Source: Clostridium pasteurianum
GTDB lineage: Bacteria; Bacillota; Clostridia; Clostridiales; Clostridiaceae
DNA: 64,000 bases
Direction: 5' to 3'
Assembly (NCBI RefSeq): GCF_001705235.1
Contig: NZ_MCGV01000001.1
Coordinates: 682,001 to 746,000 of the forward strand
In this document: positions 18,187 through 27,043 of the stretch, piece after piece
How positions within the stretch are numbered: position 1 is the first letter of the stretch
Layout of the letters: every line of letters begins with the position of its first letter
Translations under genes and position numbers: made by a program
The notes under the pieces: model-generated
What the model saw: the letters and a program-made list of their open reading frames with translations, nothing else
Told to the model about the DNA's origin: nothing
The model's database searches: none

Positions 18187-19116
18187 TTATTCAGCTCCTA
18201 CCTTTAAAAAATCAAACGCCTCTGTTATGCTACCTATTTCAATTCCTCCATCTTTAACAATTTTTCTAATTTCATCTTCATTTTTGAATATATTTTTTGA
18301 AATTCCAATCCTTACTCCATCTATAACAGCATTATTGTCTTGTATTTCTTCCATAATGCTTTCAATGGCTAATTCATTATAATCGTTTATAGTTATACTA
18401 TTTAGCAAAAACGGATTACCTGTTTTCTGCTTTATAGCAACAACAAACTTTGGTGATATATCCTCTAGATTTCTTGCCTGTTTAGCACCACCATTGAAAA
18501 ATCTTATAGAATCTGTTAGTTTATTAATTCTGTTTTTCTTTTCACTTTCATCAAGCATAGGTATAACTTCATAATTATATTCGTTTATGTCATTTCCTAT
18601 TTTGTCTATATCAACAATTATATTACCTCTCATATAATTTAAAGTATCTATTTCTATTTGAACTATATTCCCACTCTTGTCTTCTCCCTCTTTTGAATAT
18701 TTTTTTCTTGTCAAATAGTCATATTGACCCCCATACGGAAAGATAGACACCATTGGAGCAACTTTAACCGGTGACCATCTTCTTCCACCTTTAGGAAACA
18801 TATATCCAAATAAATCAAGATCACAAAATTCTTTGTACATTAACTCTTTATTTTTGAATTGCCCATTTTTTATTATTTTATCATTTAATTCAAGGAAATC
18901 CGGCTCTCCATCTTTATTAACAGCTGTTACCCTTTCGCCAAGTTGCATTAAGGTGTTCTTTAAATATCTCCTTAATGCCTGCCCAGATATATAAGCATAT
19001 TCGTTACCCTGATTATCCATTATCTTTTTAATAGGTGTTATGTTTCCTCCCATACCTTCACTTCCATTTAACGATGCCAAATTAACTTTTGATATATACG
19101 AAATATTATAAAACAT
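18187..19116 (-). CDS. cas7: Cascade backbone Cas7 (Cst2/DevR family)
   Basis: A 309-residue RAMP of the DevR/Cst2 Cas7 group: LASLNGSEGMGGNITPIKK near the N-terminus, YISGQALRRYLKNTL, the long thumb-like insertion with DLFGYMFPKGGRRWSP, and SDSIRFFNGGAKQARNLEDISPKFVV. Several copies line the crRNA spacer. The ATG is preceded by AAGGAGGAAAATAAA, and that site overlaps the cas8 stop codon, so translation is coupled. Confidence 0.92.
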   Translation of the reverse strand: MFYNISYISKVNLASLNGSEGMGGNITPIKKIMDNQGNEYAYISGQALRRYLKNTLMQLGERVTAVNKDGEPDFLELNDKIIKNGQFKNKELMYKEFCDLDLFGYMFPKGGRRWSPVKVAPMVSIFPYGGQYDYLTRKKYSKEGEDKSGNIVQIEIDTLNYMRGNIIVDIDKIGNDINEYNYEVIPMLDESEKKNRINKLTDSIRFFNGGAKQARNLEDISPKFVVAIKQKTGNPFLLNSITINDYNELAIESIMEEIQDNNAVIDGVRIGISKNIFKNEDEIRKIVKDGGIEIGSITEAFDFLKVGAE

Positions 19117-19117
19117 T

Positions 19118-20860
19118 TTATTTTCCTCCTTTTAATCCCTGTAATTTTTTAGCACTATTTATTGATCTGTATTTATTAATAGCATATATCGCTATATAAT
19201 CTCTTATAATTTCCCAATCTTCTGATTTTTCCTTTTCACTATTTATTGCTTCAAAAACTTTTTCTAAGCTATCATTAATTTGCTTTGAAAATTTCACTAA
19301 TGCTTCATTCTTCAAAATAGTAAATTCTAAATCCTTAAAATATGCTATCATCTGTTTTTTATTTTTAATATTTCTCAATTTAAATAGTATATTTTTTCCG
19401 TCCTTTCCTACATTAAATGCATAAATTCCTATACCATTGCCCATATCTTTTGATATTTCATGTAAATTCATAATATGTTCACCTCTTCCTATCTCTTTTA
19501 AATACATATTCTCAAAACAATATAATCCTGGTCCTAAGCTTTTTCTGTCATTTTTTAATATTTTGAAAGAGACATTATAATATGTTTTCCTCAGATCAAA
19601 AAATTTTAATAGATTATCTGCAAATCTCTTAATATTTAAATTAACCTTTTCGTTGCTATTTTTAGACATACTTATTGATGTAATTAAATCAGCAAGATAC
19701 TTAAACATCGTATAATCCGAATACTCTGTTTTCATAAGTTTTTTTAGGAATGAAATCATTTTGTATGTTTTACGATATTCATCAAGACTTGATTTCATAT
19801 CACCATCTTGAGTGTAACTCACAAAACTTATCTTAATTAAATTCTTATATATATTTTTTTCTTCTTCATCAATCATATCTTCACTGGTATTATTATCTTC
19901 TTCTAAATGAACCATATATGAAGTAAAATACATAAAAAGCTTTAATTCAAATTCATTTATACTTTCTGATATATAAAAGTTATCATTTTTTTTTATTTCA
20001 TCATAATAAAGTTGATCAGATAATCTTAAATTTGTTGGAATTGTTTTTACATTACCTTTTTTGTCTATTACCCGAATAGGATCATCACTTATATTTAATC
20101 GTGATTTCACATCATATAACGTTAGTAAATCATTTGAATTAGGATAAATAAAATAATTAACATTATAATACCTCTTTATTTTCACCCCAAACCAGTAAAT
20201 AAGTGCATCCCATTTGTCTATTAAATTATCCTTATTTAATAACATATCTCTAAAACAATCTCCACCATCTTCAAACTGATGTATTTTAGAATCATATGTA
20301 AATATATCCCCTTTTACCAAATATTTAATATATCTATCAATTGCTTCATTTTTGCTCATAAATACTGGTATATTACACTTGTTTTCAATTTTAAACTTAG
20401 TACCCTTTTTAAAAATTTTTGTATCCGCTTTTATATCAGCATTACCAATTCCATGTTTATCCGCAAACTCAATATATATATCAAATATTTCTTCAGTACT
20501 TTTTCCTATATCAACCGGTGTTATATATTTATATAAGTATTTAACATCGTTTCCTGATGACTTTCCTCTAATATCATATCTGTTACTATACATAAAGCAT
20601 TCATTATCTTTATCCCAATATAATCTATTATTTTTTGTTTTAAACACTATATCATTATCGCGTATAAATTTTTCTAATATTTCATCATAGTAGTTTCTTT
20701 CTTTATCACTTAGGCATTTAATTTCCAAGTGATTTTGTGTAAAATTGCAATCTAAATCTTCAAAACTATTTTTTTCTAGCTGCATTTTCAAATTAATTAA
20801 ACCATTATTATAAAATACATCTTTTGTAGTAAATTTTTTAATAAATAAATCATTAATCAA
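19118..20860 (-). CDS. cas8: Large Cascade subunit Cas8, type I-B
   Basis: About 580 residues, called mainly from its place between cas6 and cas7 and its length. It is lysine-, asparagine- and tyrosine-rich, with no CxxC pairs such as found in many Cst1 proteins and no other motif I can name. Cas8 recognises the PAM and recruits Cas3. The start is set at the TTG at 20860, eight bases after GGAGGTG; the frame continues to 20878, but that would put the ribosome site inside the gene. The cas6 stop codon lies in this ribosome site. Subfamily (Cas8a1/Cst1 or Cas8b) is not decided. Confidence 0.8.
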   Translation of the reverse strand: MINDLFIKKFTTKDVFYNNGLINLKMQLEKNSFEDLDCNFTQNHLEIKCLSDKERNYYDEILEKFIRDNDIVFKTKNNRLYWDKDNECFMYSNRYDIRGKSSGNDVKYLYKYITPVDIGKSTEEIFDIYIEFADKHGIGNADIKADTKIFKKGTKFKIENKCNIPVFMSKNEAIDRYIKYLVKGDIFTYDSKIHQFEDGGDCFRDMLLNKDNLIDKWDALIYWFGVKIKRYYNVNYFIYPNSNDLLTLYDVKSRLNISDDPIRVIDKKGNVKTIPTNLRLSDQLYYDEIKKNDNFYISESINEFELKLFMYFTSYMVHLEEDNNTSEDMIDEEEKNIYKNLIKISFVSYTQDGDMKSSLDEYRKTYKMISFLKKLMKTEYSDYTMFKYLADLITSISMSKNSNEKVNLNIKRFADNLLKFFDLRKTYYNVSFKILKNDRKSLGPGLYCFENMYLKEIGRGEHIMNLHEISKDMGNGIGIYAFNVGKDGKNILFKLRNIKNKKQMIAYFKDLEFTILKNEALVKFSKQINDSLEKVFEAINSEKEKSEDWEIIRDYIAIYAINKYRSINSAKKLQGLKGGK

Positions 20861-20868
20861 ATTAAAAT

Positions 20869-21564
20869 TCACCTCCAATACGGTTCACAATACCCCGCAC
20901 CTAATGCTGAGTTTTTTTCTGCCAATCCCGCTCCCAAAGCTACAAATGCCAGTTTCTGTGATTTATCATCATCATTAACTTTTATTTTGAATTTATTTCC
21001 AAGTAGGGTAATGTTTTTATAAGTATAAGGTATAGGCTGTAAATTCAATATTTTTAATTTTTCAACAAAATAATCATCTACTTGTCCTATTTCTTTTCCA
21101 AAAAAGAACTTATATTTCTTTTCTGCGTTGGCATGAATCCTTTTAATTAATGTCAATAAATCATTATTTTTAAGCCATGGTTTACTATCTATGGTTACTA
21201 TTGCCGGAGTAATTGTTCGTATAAATTTTATTTTTTTCTGTTGAATTATTTTTACAGATACTGAAATAATTTTTAAATTTATATTATCATAATCCTGAAA
21301 ACAGTTTTTTATATTAGTCATAAAATCTTCTTCAAAAGTTCTTAAGCAAAAAATATATAGCCTATTAGCCTTATATATACCCGCTTTTTCAACAGGCATA
21401 AAATTATTAAAAACATACTTATATCTCTTTTGCTTATGATATTTCATTAATTCTTCACTTTTCAACATAGCTGAACTGATACTCTTCCCTATAATTTCAC
21501 TAGTTCTTGTAAACTTTAAATCTTGCTTCAAAAGCACTGTTACTTTCATTTCATAATATTTCAA
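20869..21564 (-). CDS. cas6: crRNA-processing endoribonuclease Cas6
   Basis: A 231-residue RAMP nuclease. The C-terminal glycine-rich loop reads FVALGAGLAEKNSALGAGYCEPYW, matching the Cas6 signature. Histidine 36-50 region (MKYHKQKRYKYVFNN) may supply the general acid and base. It cuts pre-crRNA within each repeat to leave the 8-nt ATTTAAAT handle. The TTG start at 21564 follows GAGGGG by five bases. It is the first cas gene of the operon, behind the HTH gene and a perfect 34-bp palindrome. Confidence 0.9.
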   Translation of the reverse strand: MKYYEMKVTVLLKQDLKFTRTSEIIGKSISSAMLKSEELMKYHKQKRYKYVFNNFMPVEKAGIYKANRLYIFCLRTFEEDFMTNIKNCFQDYDNINLKIISVSVKIIQQKKIKFIRTITPAIVTIDSKPWLKNNDLLTLIKRIHANAEKKYKFFFGKEIGQVDDYFVEKLKILNLQPIPYTYKNITLLGNKFKIKVNDDDKSQKLAFVALGAGLAEKNSALGAGYCEPYWR

Positions 21565-21601
21565 GATATCCCCTCTTTCGCACCAATTATTTTACCACGC
21601 C

Positions 21602-21635
21602 AAGTGATATAACGTTTACAAACGTTATATCACTT
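21602..21635. promoter_or_regulatory. Perfect 34-bp palindrome between the HTH gene and cas6
   Basis: Arms aagtgatataacgttt and aaacgttatatcactt are perfectly complementary over 16 bp around a 2-bp centre. It overlaps the last codons of the HTH gene and lies 38 bp upstream of cas6. There is no T-run on the minus strand (ggcgtggtaa follows), so an operator or RNA processing site is more likely than a terminator. Confidence 0.75.
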
Positions 21636-21836
21636 CATACGATTTTTATCAATAGTATATCCTCCATTCCTTCCATATATTGTATTAATATATATGCCTG
21701 CATCCTCCAGGTCAACTATATACTTCCTTATTGTACGCTCACTTAACCTTAATCTGAACGCTAATTGTTTTGCCGTTAATTTTTCTTCTCGATGTAATAG
21801 CTCTATTATCTTAAAAGCTTTTGCAATTTTATTCAT
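21630..21836 (-). CDS. Small HTH protein, probable cas operon regulator
   Basis: A 68-residue protein that is only a winged helix-turn-helix of the DeoR/HTH_11 type: MNKIAKAFKIIELLHREEKL, TAKQLAFRLRLSERTIRKYI, and a wing YGRNGGYTID. It matches the N-terminal domain of WYL regulators but no WYL domain follows; the stop falls in the palindrome at 21602-21635. The start has AAGGAGGAACAAT upstream. It precedes cas6 on the same strand, so a role in controlling the cas genes is a reasonable inference. Whether it is a truncated or a naturally short regulator is not known. Confidence 0.85.
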   Translation of the reverse strand: MNKIAKAFKIIELLHREEKLTAKQLAFRLRLSERTIRKYIVDLEDAGIYINTIYGRNGGYTIDKNRMK

Positions 21837-21943
21837 TATTGTTCCTCCTTACATTTTTATTTACGTAATAATTTACCTATCAATGAATTATATTTATATA
21901 ATAACACATAAAGCGGAAACTTTTATTATATTTTAATTTTTTA

Positions 21944-22130
21944 TTTCTACATCTCATGTTAAAGTTATTATGAGCTTTACGTAAATAAAATACCCATCAA
22001 TTTTAAATACATTTCATGTTAAAGTTCAGAAGCGCAAAATCCAACTATACTTATTTATCATTATACTCTTCTATCTATTTAAAATAAAGAATTTTATTTA
22101 ATTTTTTCAAACACTAAAATAACACATTTA
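21944..22130 (-). repeat. Decayed CRISPR repeats and leader remnant
   Basis: Two degenerate repeat copies are visible, at about 21949-21968 (catctcatgttaaagtta) and 22000-22028 (tttaaatacatttcatgtt). The second is followed by about 90 bp resembling the leader interior (attatactcttct, aaataaagaatttta, tttttcaaacac). It indicates an older repeat-leader unit upstream of the HTH gene. 22131-22272 is AT-rich DNA in which I see nothing. Confidence 0.65.
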
Positions 22131-22272
22131 TATAATAAAACTATCTGCAAATATCATTTTCCGCAATTTTTTTAATCTTGATTTATACTAACATTAATTT
22201 ATTCTGTATCTGATTTTTATGTTAACAAAATATTCAAATTTTAAAGACTATCTAATACAATATTCCCTTCCC

Positions 22273-23809
22273 TTTTAAATACATCCTATGTTAAAGTTCA
22301 ACATATAGAGATGGAGGAAACTTGCATTATAGATGAATTTAAATACATCCTATGTTAAAGTTCAACAATGCTGTACGGACTAAGTTTTCAGTGCAACACT
22401 AATTTAAATACATCCTATGTTAAAGTTCAACGCAACTGAACCCAATGCAGTAGATTTATATATCTAATTTAAATACATCCTATGTTAAAGTTCAACTGAA
22501 TCTAATGGTTATTATTCTGAGTCAGTATATTTATTTAAATACATCCTATGTTAAAGTTCAACTATTTTTTCATTTTCATATTTTTTACATAATTTAATTT
22601 AAATACATCCTATGTTAAAGTTCAACCATATAGCATTATTTTTTAAATAACCCTGTTCATAAATTTAAATACATCCTATGTTAAAGTTCAACTAAAACTA
22701 ATCGCTCCACTAGCAATAGCATCATTATTTAAATACATCCTATGTTAAAGTTCAACAAATATTGAGGATAAAATTTTCTATTGGCTGAAATAATTTAAAT
22801 ACATCCTATGTTAAAGTTCAACCTTAACTTAAAATAGATTCCTGCAAAAGTTACTACTATTTAAATACATCCTATGTTAAAGTTCAACGCTCGAATTGCT
22901 GGTGAAAAAGCACTTGCATTTTACCAATTTAAATACATCCTATGTTAAAGTTCAACACAGAAAATGAATACTCAATTCATAACGTCAGGTTAATTTAAAT
23001 ACATCCTATGTTAAAGTTCAACCAATAAAGAAATATGGTATAAGGATTATAATAATAAATTTAAATACATCCTATGTTAAAGTTCAACGTGATATTCATA
23101 AAAGGGAGAAGGATGGGAATTCAATTTAAATACATCCTATGTTAAAGTTCAACTATAGGTAAGAGAAATATTTAAGGAATGGTGATAGTAATTTAAATAC
23201 ATCCTATGTTAAAGTTCAACTTGAAAGCAGTAAAACAGCAGTATTTGTTGTTTTACCATTTAAATACATCCTATGTTAAAGTTCAACAAATAGTTTAATA
23301 CCAAAACACTTAAATACTTTAATTTAAATACATCCTATGTTAAAGTTCAACATGATGCGGGTTCAGCTACCTCTAGCTTGTACAAATTTAAATACATCCT
23401 ATGTTAAAGTTCAACGCGGGTAAAGATAAAGTTGGCAAATTTCTTTTGCTATTTAAATACATCCTATGTTAAAGTTCAACGAATACGCAATAGTGCAGTC
23501 AAAAGAAACTGATTCAAATTTAAATACATCCTATGTTAAAGTTCAACTCATTATGGCTAACTCCCTGCGTGGCTTTCTGTAATTTAAATACATCCTATGT
23601 TAAAGTTCAACAAAGTCGTTTAAATGCAGTGGTTAGTTCAGTGACAATTTAAATACATCCTATGTTAAAGTTCAACTGGCTTAAGATTGTCTGAACTATG
23701 CAACATTAATATATTTAAATACATCCTATGTTAAAGTTCAACTAAACTATATTCAGAGTGATTCCAGTATTCTTAACTGATTTAAATACATCCTATGTTA
23801 AAGTTCAAC
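22273..23809 (-). CRISPR. CRISPR array 2, 24 repeats and 23 spacers
   Basis: Same 30-bp repeat as array 1 (minus strand GTTGAAC... to ...ATTTAAAT). Repeats run from 22273-22302 to 23780-23809 and are identical by eye except that the leader-distal copy begins its plus-strand form with T instead of A. Spacers are about 34-38 bp and all differ. The leader lies on the right, so the newest spacer is 23743-23779 and transcription runs leftward toward the cas genes. The uniform repeats mark this as the active array. Confidence 0.98.
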
Positions 23810-23998
23810 CACTGTAAAATAGCCATTCCTTGTTTTTATTATACTCTTCTAACCCGCATTAATAAAGGATTTCCTCAAAAATTTTCCAACCGATTTTCAT
23901 TTTTCACAAATTGCATATGAAAAATGCTTCAAACCATTGCAATTCAATAGCTCAAAGCACTTTAATTTATTGATACGGTTGGAAAAATATATCTTAAA
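23810..23998 (-). promoter_or_regulatory. CRISPR leader 2
   Basis: Homologous to 13107-13290 and 25956-26134. On the minus strand TATAAT (23838-23843) lies 28 bp from the first repeat, placing the transcript start about 20 nt before the array. An inverted repeat ATTTTTCCAACCG ... CGGTTGGAAAAAT (about 23877-23889 and 23980-23992) encloses a second imperfect palindrome around the gcttcaaaccattgcaattc segment. Confidence 0.85.
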
Positions 23999-24062
23999 AT
24001 ACATTCTAAAATGATATAATTATAAAAACATTTGAATTAAATAAAAGAAATGAGGCCTGTAA

Positions 24063-24662
24063 ATGAATGAAAATATATATCATGACTTATTTATAAAGTT
24101 TTCAAGAAACATTGGAATTTATTTGGACGAAGAAAATTTCGCTTTACTCAAGAGTATTTTTAAGCCAAGATTATTGAAAAAAGATACATTTTTCCTGCAG
24201 GGAGGTGAAAAATCCTCGGAAATAGGCTTTGTTATAAATGGAGCTTTTCGTTCCTACTATATTGATAAAAATGGTAACGATATAACAAAATATTTTTATT
24301 CAGAAGGCGGAATACTACTTTCTTATGTAGCATATTTGAGTAAAAGTGAGTCTATGTATACTATACAGGCATTAGAAGATAGCGAAATTCTTGTAGCTAA
24401 AATTTCTGATTTTGAAAAAATAGTTGATGGAAACTATAAGATTCTTCTATTCTATAAAAAGGCACTGGATAAAATTCTTGTTATGAAGGAAGAACATGCT
24501 AGTAGCTTTAAGTTATTAAATAGTGTGGGACGATATAAAAAATTTCTTGACGAATATCCTAGTTTGGAAAATCGTATTAAACAATGTCATCTTGCTTCCT
24601 ATTTAGGAATAACCCCTGTGTCACTTAGCAGAATAAGATCAAAATTAAATCTTAACAAATGA
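24063..24662 (+). CDS. Crp/Fnr-family transcription regulator
   Basis: A 199-residue regulator with an N-terminal cyclic-nucleotide-binding beta roll (residues about 20-130, FFLQGGEKSSEIGFVINGAFRSYYID) and a C-terminal helix-turn-helix (QCHLASYLGITPVSLSRIRSKLN). No cysteine cluster for an iron-sulfur centre is visible, so it is not a classic oxygen sensor. It lies directly right of CRISPR leader 2 and 64 bp upstream of a dehydrogenase gene on the same strand, which it may control. No strong ribosome site is seen (gaggcctgtaa). Confidence 0.9.
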   Translation: MNENIYHDLFIKFSRNIGIYLDEENFALLKSIFKPRLLKKDTFFLQGGEKSSEIGFVINGAFRSYYIDKNGNDITKYFYSEGGILLSYVAYLSKSESMYTIQALEDSEILVAKISDFEKIVDGNYKILLFYKKALDKILVMKEEHASSFKLLNSVGRYKKFLDEYPSLENRIKQCHLASYLGITPVSLSRIRSKLNLNK

Positions 24663-24726
24663 TAATGCAAATATTATGCACATGATTTATGATGTAGCTA
24701 AGCTTTATTAATGGAGGTTAGTTACT

Positions 24727-25533
24727 ATGGAAAATAAAGAAGTTGTTTTAATTACTGGATGTTCTACAGGTATTGGACGGGAGCTTTGTAAGGTATTATT
24801 TGATAAGGGATATATAGTTGTCGCTACAGCTAGAAAAGTTGAAACTTTAGAAGATTTACCTGCGTCTTTGAAGCTCCCTTTAGATGTTACTAAAACAGAG
24901 TCTATTTATAGTGCCATAAATGAAATAAAATCAAAATTTCAAAGAATCGATATTCTCATAAATAATGCAGGTTTTTCACTTAGAGGTGCTTTAGAGGAAA
25001 TTAACGTTGAAAAGGCAAAAGATATGTTTAATGTAAATGTATTTGGAATAATTAATATGATTCAGGCAGTTGTTCCAGAAATGCGTAAGAATAAATCAGG
25101 TAAGATTATAAATCTTGGTTCAATTTCAGGAAAATTTGCTCAACCAATTAACGGTATATATTGTGCATCAAAATTTGCAGTTGAGGCGTTAAATGATACA
25201 CTGCGTTTAGAGCTTAGCAGCTGCAACATTCAAGTAACTGTTATTGAACCTGGCGCTATAAAAACCAATTTTTTTAAAACCTTGGCCAATAATTCAAATG
25301 ATGTCATATCAAATCCTGATTCTCATTATTGGAATTTCTATAAACATGATATTCAATATAGAAGCAAGCAAAATTCAGCTGATCCTAGAAAGGCAGCAGA
25401 AGATGTAACCCGTATAATTTCAAAAGAACATCTTCGTTCACGTTATAAGATTGTTGTTCCATTTATGCACAGCATGCTTACGCATTTTCCTGATTCCCTG
25501 AAAGAATATTTTTTAAAAAGGGCTTTAGATTAA
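24727..25533 (+). CDS. Short-chain dehydrogenase/reductase
   Basis: A 268-residue classical SDR. The NAD(P)-binding TGCSTGIG is at 10-17, NNAG at 79-82, the catalytic serine in GSISG around 131-135, and Y145-xxx-K149 in GIYCASKFAVEA. PG-motif EPGAIKTNF follows. Substrate is not readable from sequence. ATG follows AATGGAGGTTAG. It pairs with the Crp/Fnr gene in a two-gene plus-strand unit surrounded by CRISPR leader copies, suggesting it came with or was captured by the accessory region. Confidence 0.93.
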   Translation: MENKEVVLITGCSTGIGRELCKVLFDKGYIVVATARKVETLEDLPASLKLPLDVTKTESIYSAINEIKSKFQRIDILINNAGFSLRGALEEINVEKAKDMFNVNVFGIINMIQAVVPEMRKNKSGKIINLGSISGKFAQPINGIYCASKFAVEALNDTLRLELSSCNIQVTVIEPGAIKTNFFKTLANNSNDVISNPDSHYWNFYKHDIQYRSKQNSADPRKAAEDVTRIISKEHLRSRYKIVVPFMHSMLTHFPDSLKEYFLKRALD

Positions 25534-25545
25534 TCTAAGGCTCTC

Positions 25546-25641
25546 CTTAATAAAAGCTTTCCTTGAAATTTGTCCAACCAATTTTCATTTTTAGGGCATT
25601 GCATGTAAAAAGTGCTTCAAACCATTGCAATTTTATCATTA
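25546..25641 (-). repeat. CRISPR leader fragment without a repeat
   Basis: About 95 bp behind the dehydrogenase match the middle of the leader (ttaataaaagctttccttga, tccaaccaattttcattttt, gcttcaaaccattgcaattt) but stop before either end. No repeat is attached. Confidence 0.75.
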
Positions 25642-25925
25642 CAAAATATTATTACAATTCAACTATTGTTTACATAGAAATAACCCCAGTTATATACTGA
25701 GGTTATTATCTATTTCGTTTTCATCTAATCTATCCTAATTTAGTATAGTTTCTATTTTTCAAAAAATCAATGGATAATATATTCCAATTGATAATTATAT
25801 TTGCAAAATTATCATACTCGTCTATAAGTATCATACCGACGTACCTCATTTTTAAAACTCATATTTATATAATTAATTATTTGCATTATAATGCCTGATA
25901 ACATTAAATTTTATAAATATATTGA
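25642..25925. other. Intergenic AT-rich DNA with one hairpin
   Basis: A stem aataacccCAGT ... ACTGaggttatt at about 25679-25708 is a possible terminator for the dehydrogenase unit. Nothing else is recognisable. Confidence 0.5.
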
Positions 25926-26134
25926 TTAAAAATACATCTTATGTTAAAGTTCAACTACTGTAAAATAGCCATTCTTTATTTTTATTATACTCTTCTAGCC
26001 CGCATTAATAAAGAATTTCCTTAAAATTTTCCAACCGATTTTCATTTTTCATAAATTGCATGTAAAAATCACTTCAAAGCATTGCAATTCAACATCTCAA
26101 AGCACTTTAACTTATTAAGACGGTTGGAAAAACA
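25926..26134 (-). CRISPR. Solitary CRISPR repeat with full leader (third leader)
   Basis: One repeat (25926-25955, changed at its ATTTAAAT end) is followed by a complete leader, including the TATAAT box and the CCAACCG/CGGTTGG inverted repeat. There is no second repeat and hence no spacer. It may be an array worn down to one repeat or a site still able to receive spacers. Confidence 0.8.
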
Positions 26135-26235
26135 TATAAATATTTATTACCATAACTCAGGACTTATCATTACTTTTTTTGCATGGAACTCCTAGATCCT
26201 TGAAATCATATGCACTCTCGTGCAACTTCTATATA

Positions 26236-26910
26236 TCAATTTATAGTAACATAATCCATTAAGTCCTTTCCCCTCTTTGGGCCTATAGCTTTCTGAAGAT
26301 CCTCAGCGGAGTTTATCCTGCCTCCATTTTTTTCTCTGTAATCCACTATCTTTTTTGCAAGACCTGCGCCTATGCCTTTGATTTTCTTATTTACAATATC
26401 CTCAGCTGTTGCAGTATTTATATCCAGCTTTTCATCCTGTGAAGCGCCGCCTGAACCTGAAGTTTGAGATGCTGCTTGAACTGCCCCAGAAGAGTTTCCA
26501 GCTGAAGCCGCCTTATTTGTAGTTTCACCCTGCGCCTTCACATATATATTAGCACCATCTGTCACCTTGGCAGCCCCATTTACACTAAACTTATCAGCGT
26601 TATCAGCAAAACCTCCGGCAGCATTAATCAAATCCTTGATTCTGCCGCTGCCTTTTAGCGTATACACTCCCGGGTTTTTCACAGCTCCAAAAATTTGAGC
26701 ACTTACATTCTTATTTTCATTTTTATTTTCGTTTTTAGAAGCACTGTAATTTTCCTTACTTTTGTTCTTGCCTGTAACTTCACTAACTGCTTCGTCATAT
26801 GAAGCTCCATTTTCATCATCTTTATTTTCTACCTTATATCCTACAAAAATCATTATCGCAAATATAACCACAAGAGCTATTGAACCAATAAAAACCTTCT
26901 TATTTTTCAT
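26236..26910 (-). CDS. comEA: ComEA-type DNA-binding competence protein
   Basis: A 224-residue protein with one N-terminal membrane anchor (about 5-25), a low-complexity linker rich in Asn, Lys and Ser, an SLBB domain (AQIFGAVKNPGVYTLKGSGRIKDLINAAGG), a second Ser/Gly-rich linker and a C-terminal helix-hairpin-helix region (LDINTATAEDIVNKKIKGIGAGLAKKIVDYREKNG) that binds DNA. It captures double-stranded DNA at the cell surface for ComEC. It is alone on the minus strand, divergent from the carboxypeptidase gene. The upstream GGTGGTG is somewhat far (about 11 bp). Confidence 0.93.
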   Translation of the reverse strand: MKNKKVFIGSIALVVIFAIMIFVGYKVENKDDENGASYDEAVSEVTGKNKSKENYSASKNENKNENKNVSAQIFGAVKNPGVYTLKGSGRIKDLINAAGGFADNADKFSVNGAAKVTDGANIYVKAQGETTNKAASAGNSSGAVQAASQTSGSGGASQDEKLDINTATAEDIVNKKIKGIGAGLAKKIVDYREKNGGRINSAEDLQKAIGPKRGKDLMDYVTIN

Positions 26911-26986
26911 CGTTACACAATCACCACCAATTTTTACCTTTATATTTGGTATTTTCGACCACTTACATATTTTTAAACATAAATTT

Positions 26987-27015
26987 TTGCCACATATATT
27001 TTTTTTTGGTATACT
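26987..27015 (+). promoter_or_regulatory. Probable promoter of the D,D-carboxypeptidase gene
   Basis: TTGCCA at 26987-26992 and TATACT at 27010-27015 are 17 bp apart, with a short leader and TTAGGAGG before the ATG. Confidence 0.65.
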
Positions 27016-27043
27016 ATTATTATGAATTTTTTAGGAGGATACA

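Noticed and set aside
21602-21635. Rho-independent terminator after the HTH gene
   Set aside because: The stem is perfect, but no T-run follows on the minus strand, so an operator or processing site is the better reading.
26236-26910. Frameshift or low-complexity artefact in comEA
   Set aside because: The Asn/Lys- and Ser/Gly-rich linkers look odd, but domains on both sides are in one intact frame and such linkers are normal for ComEA.
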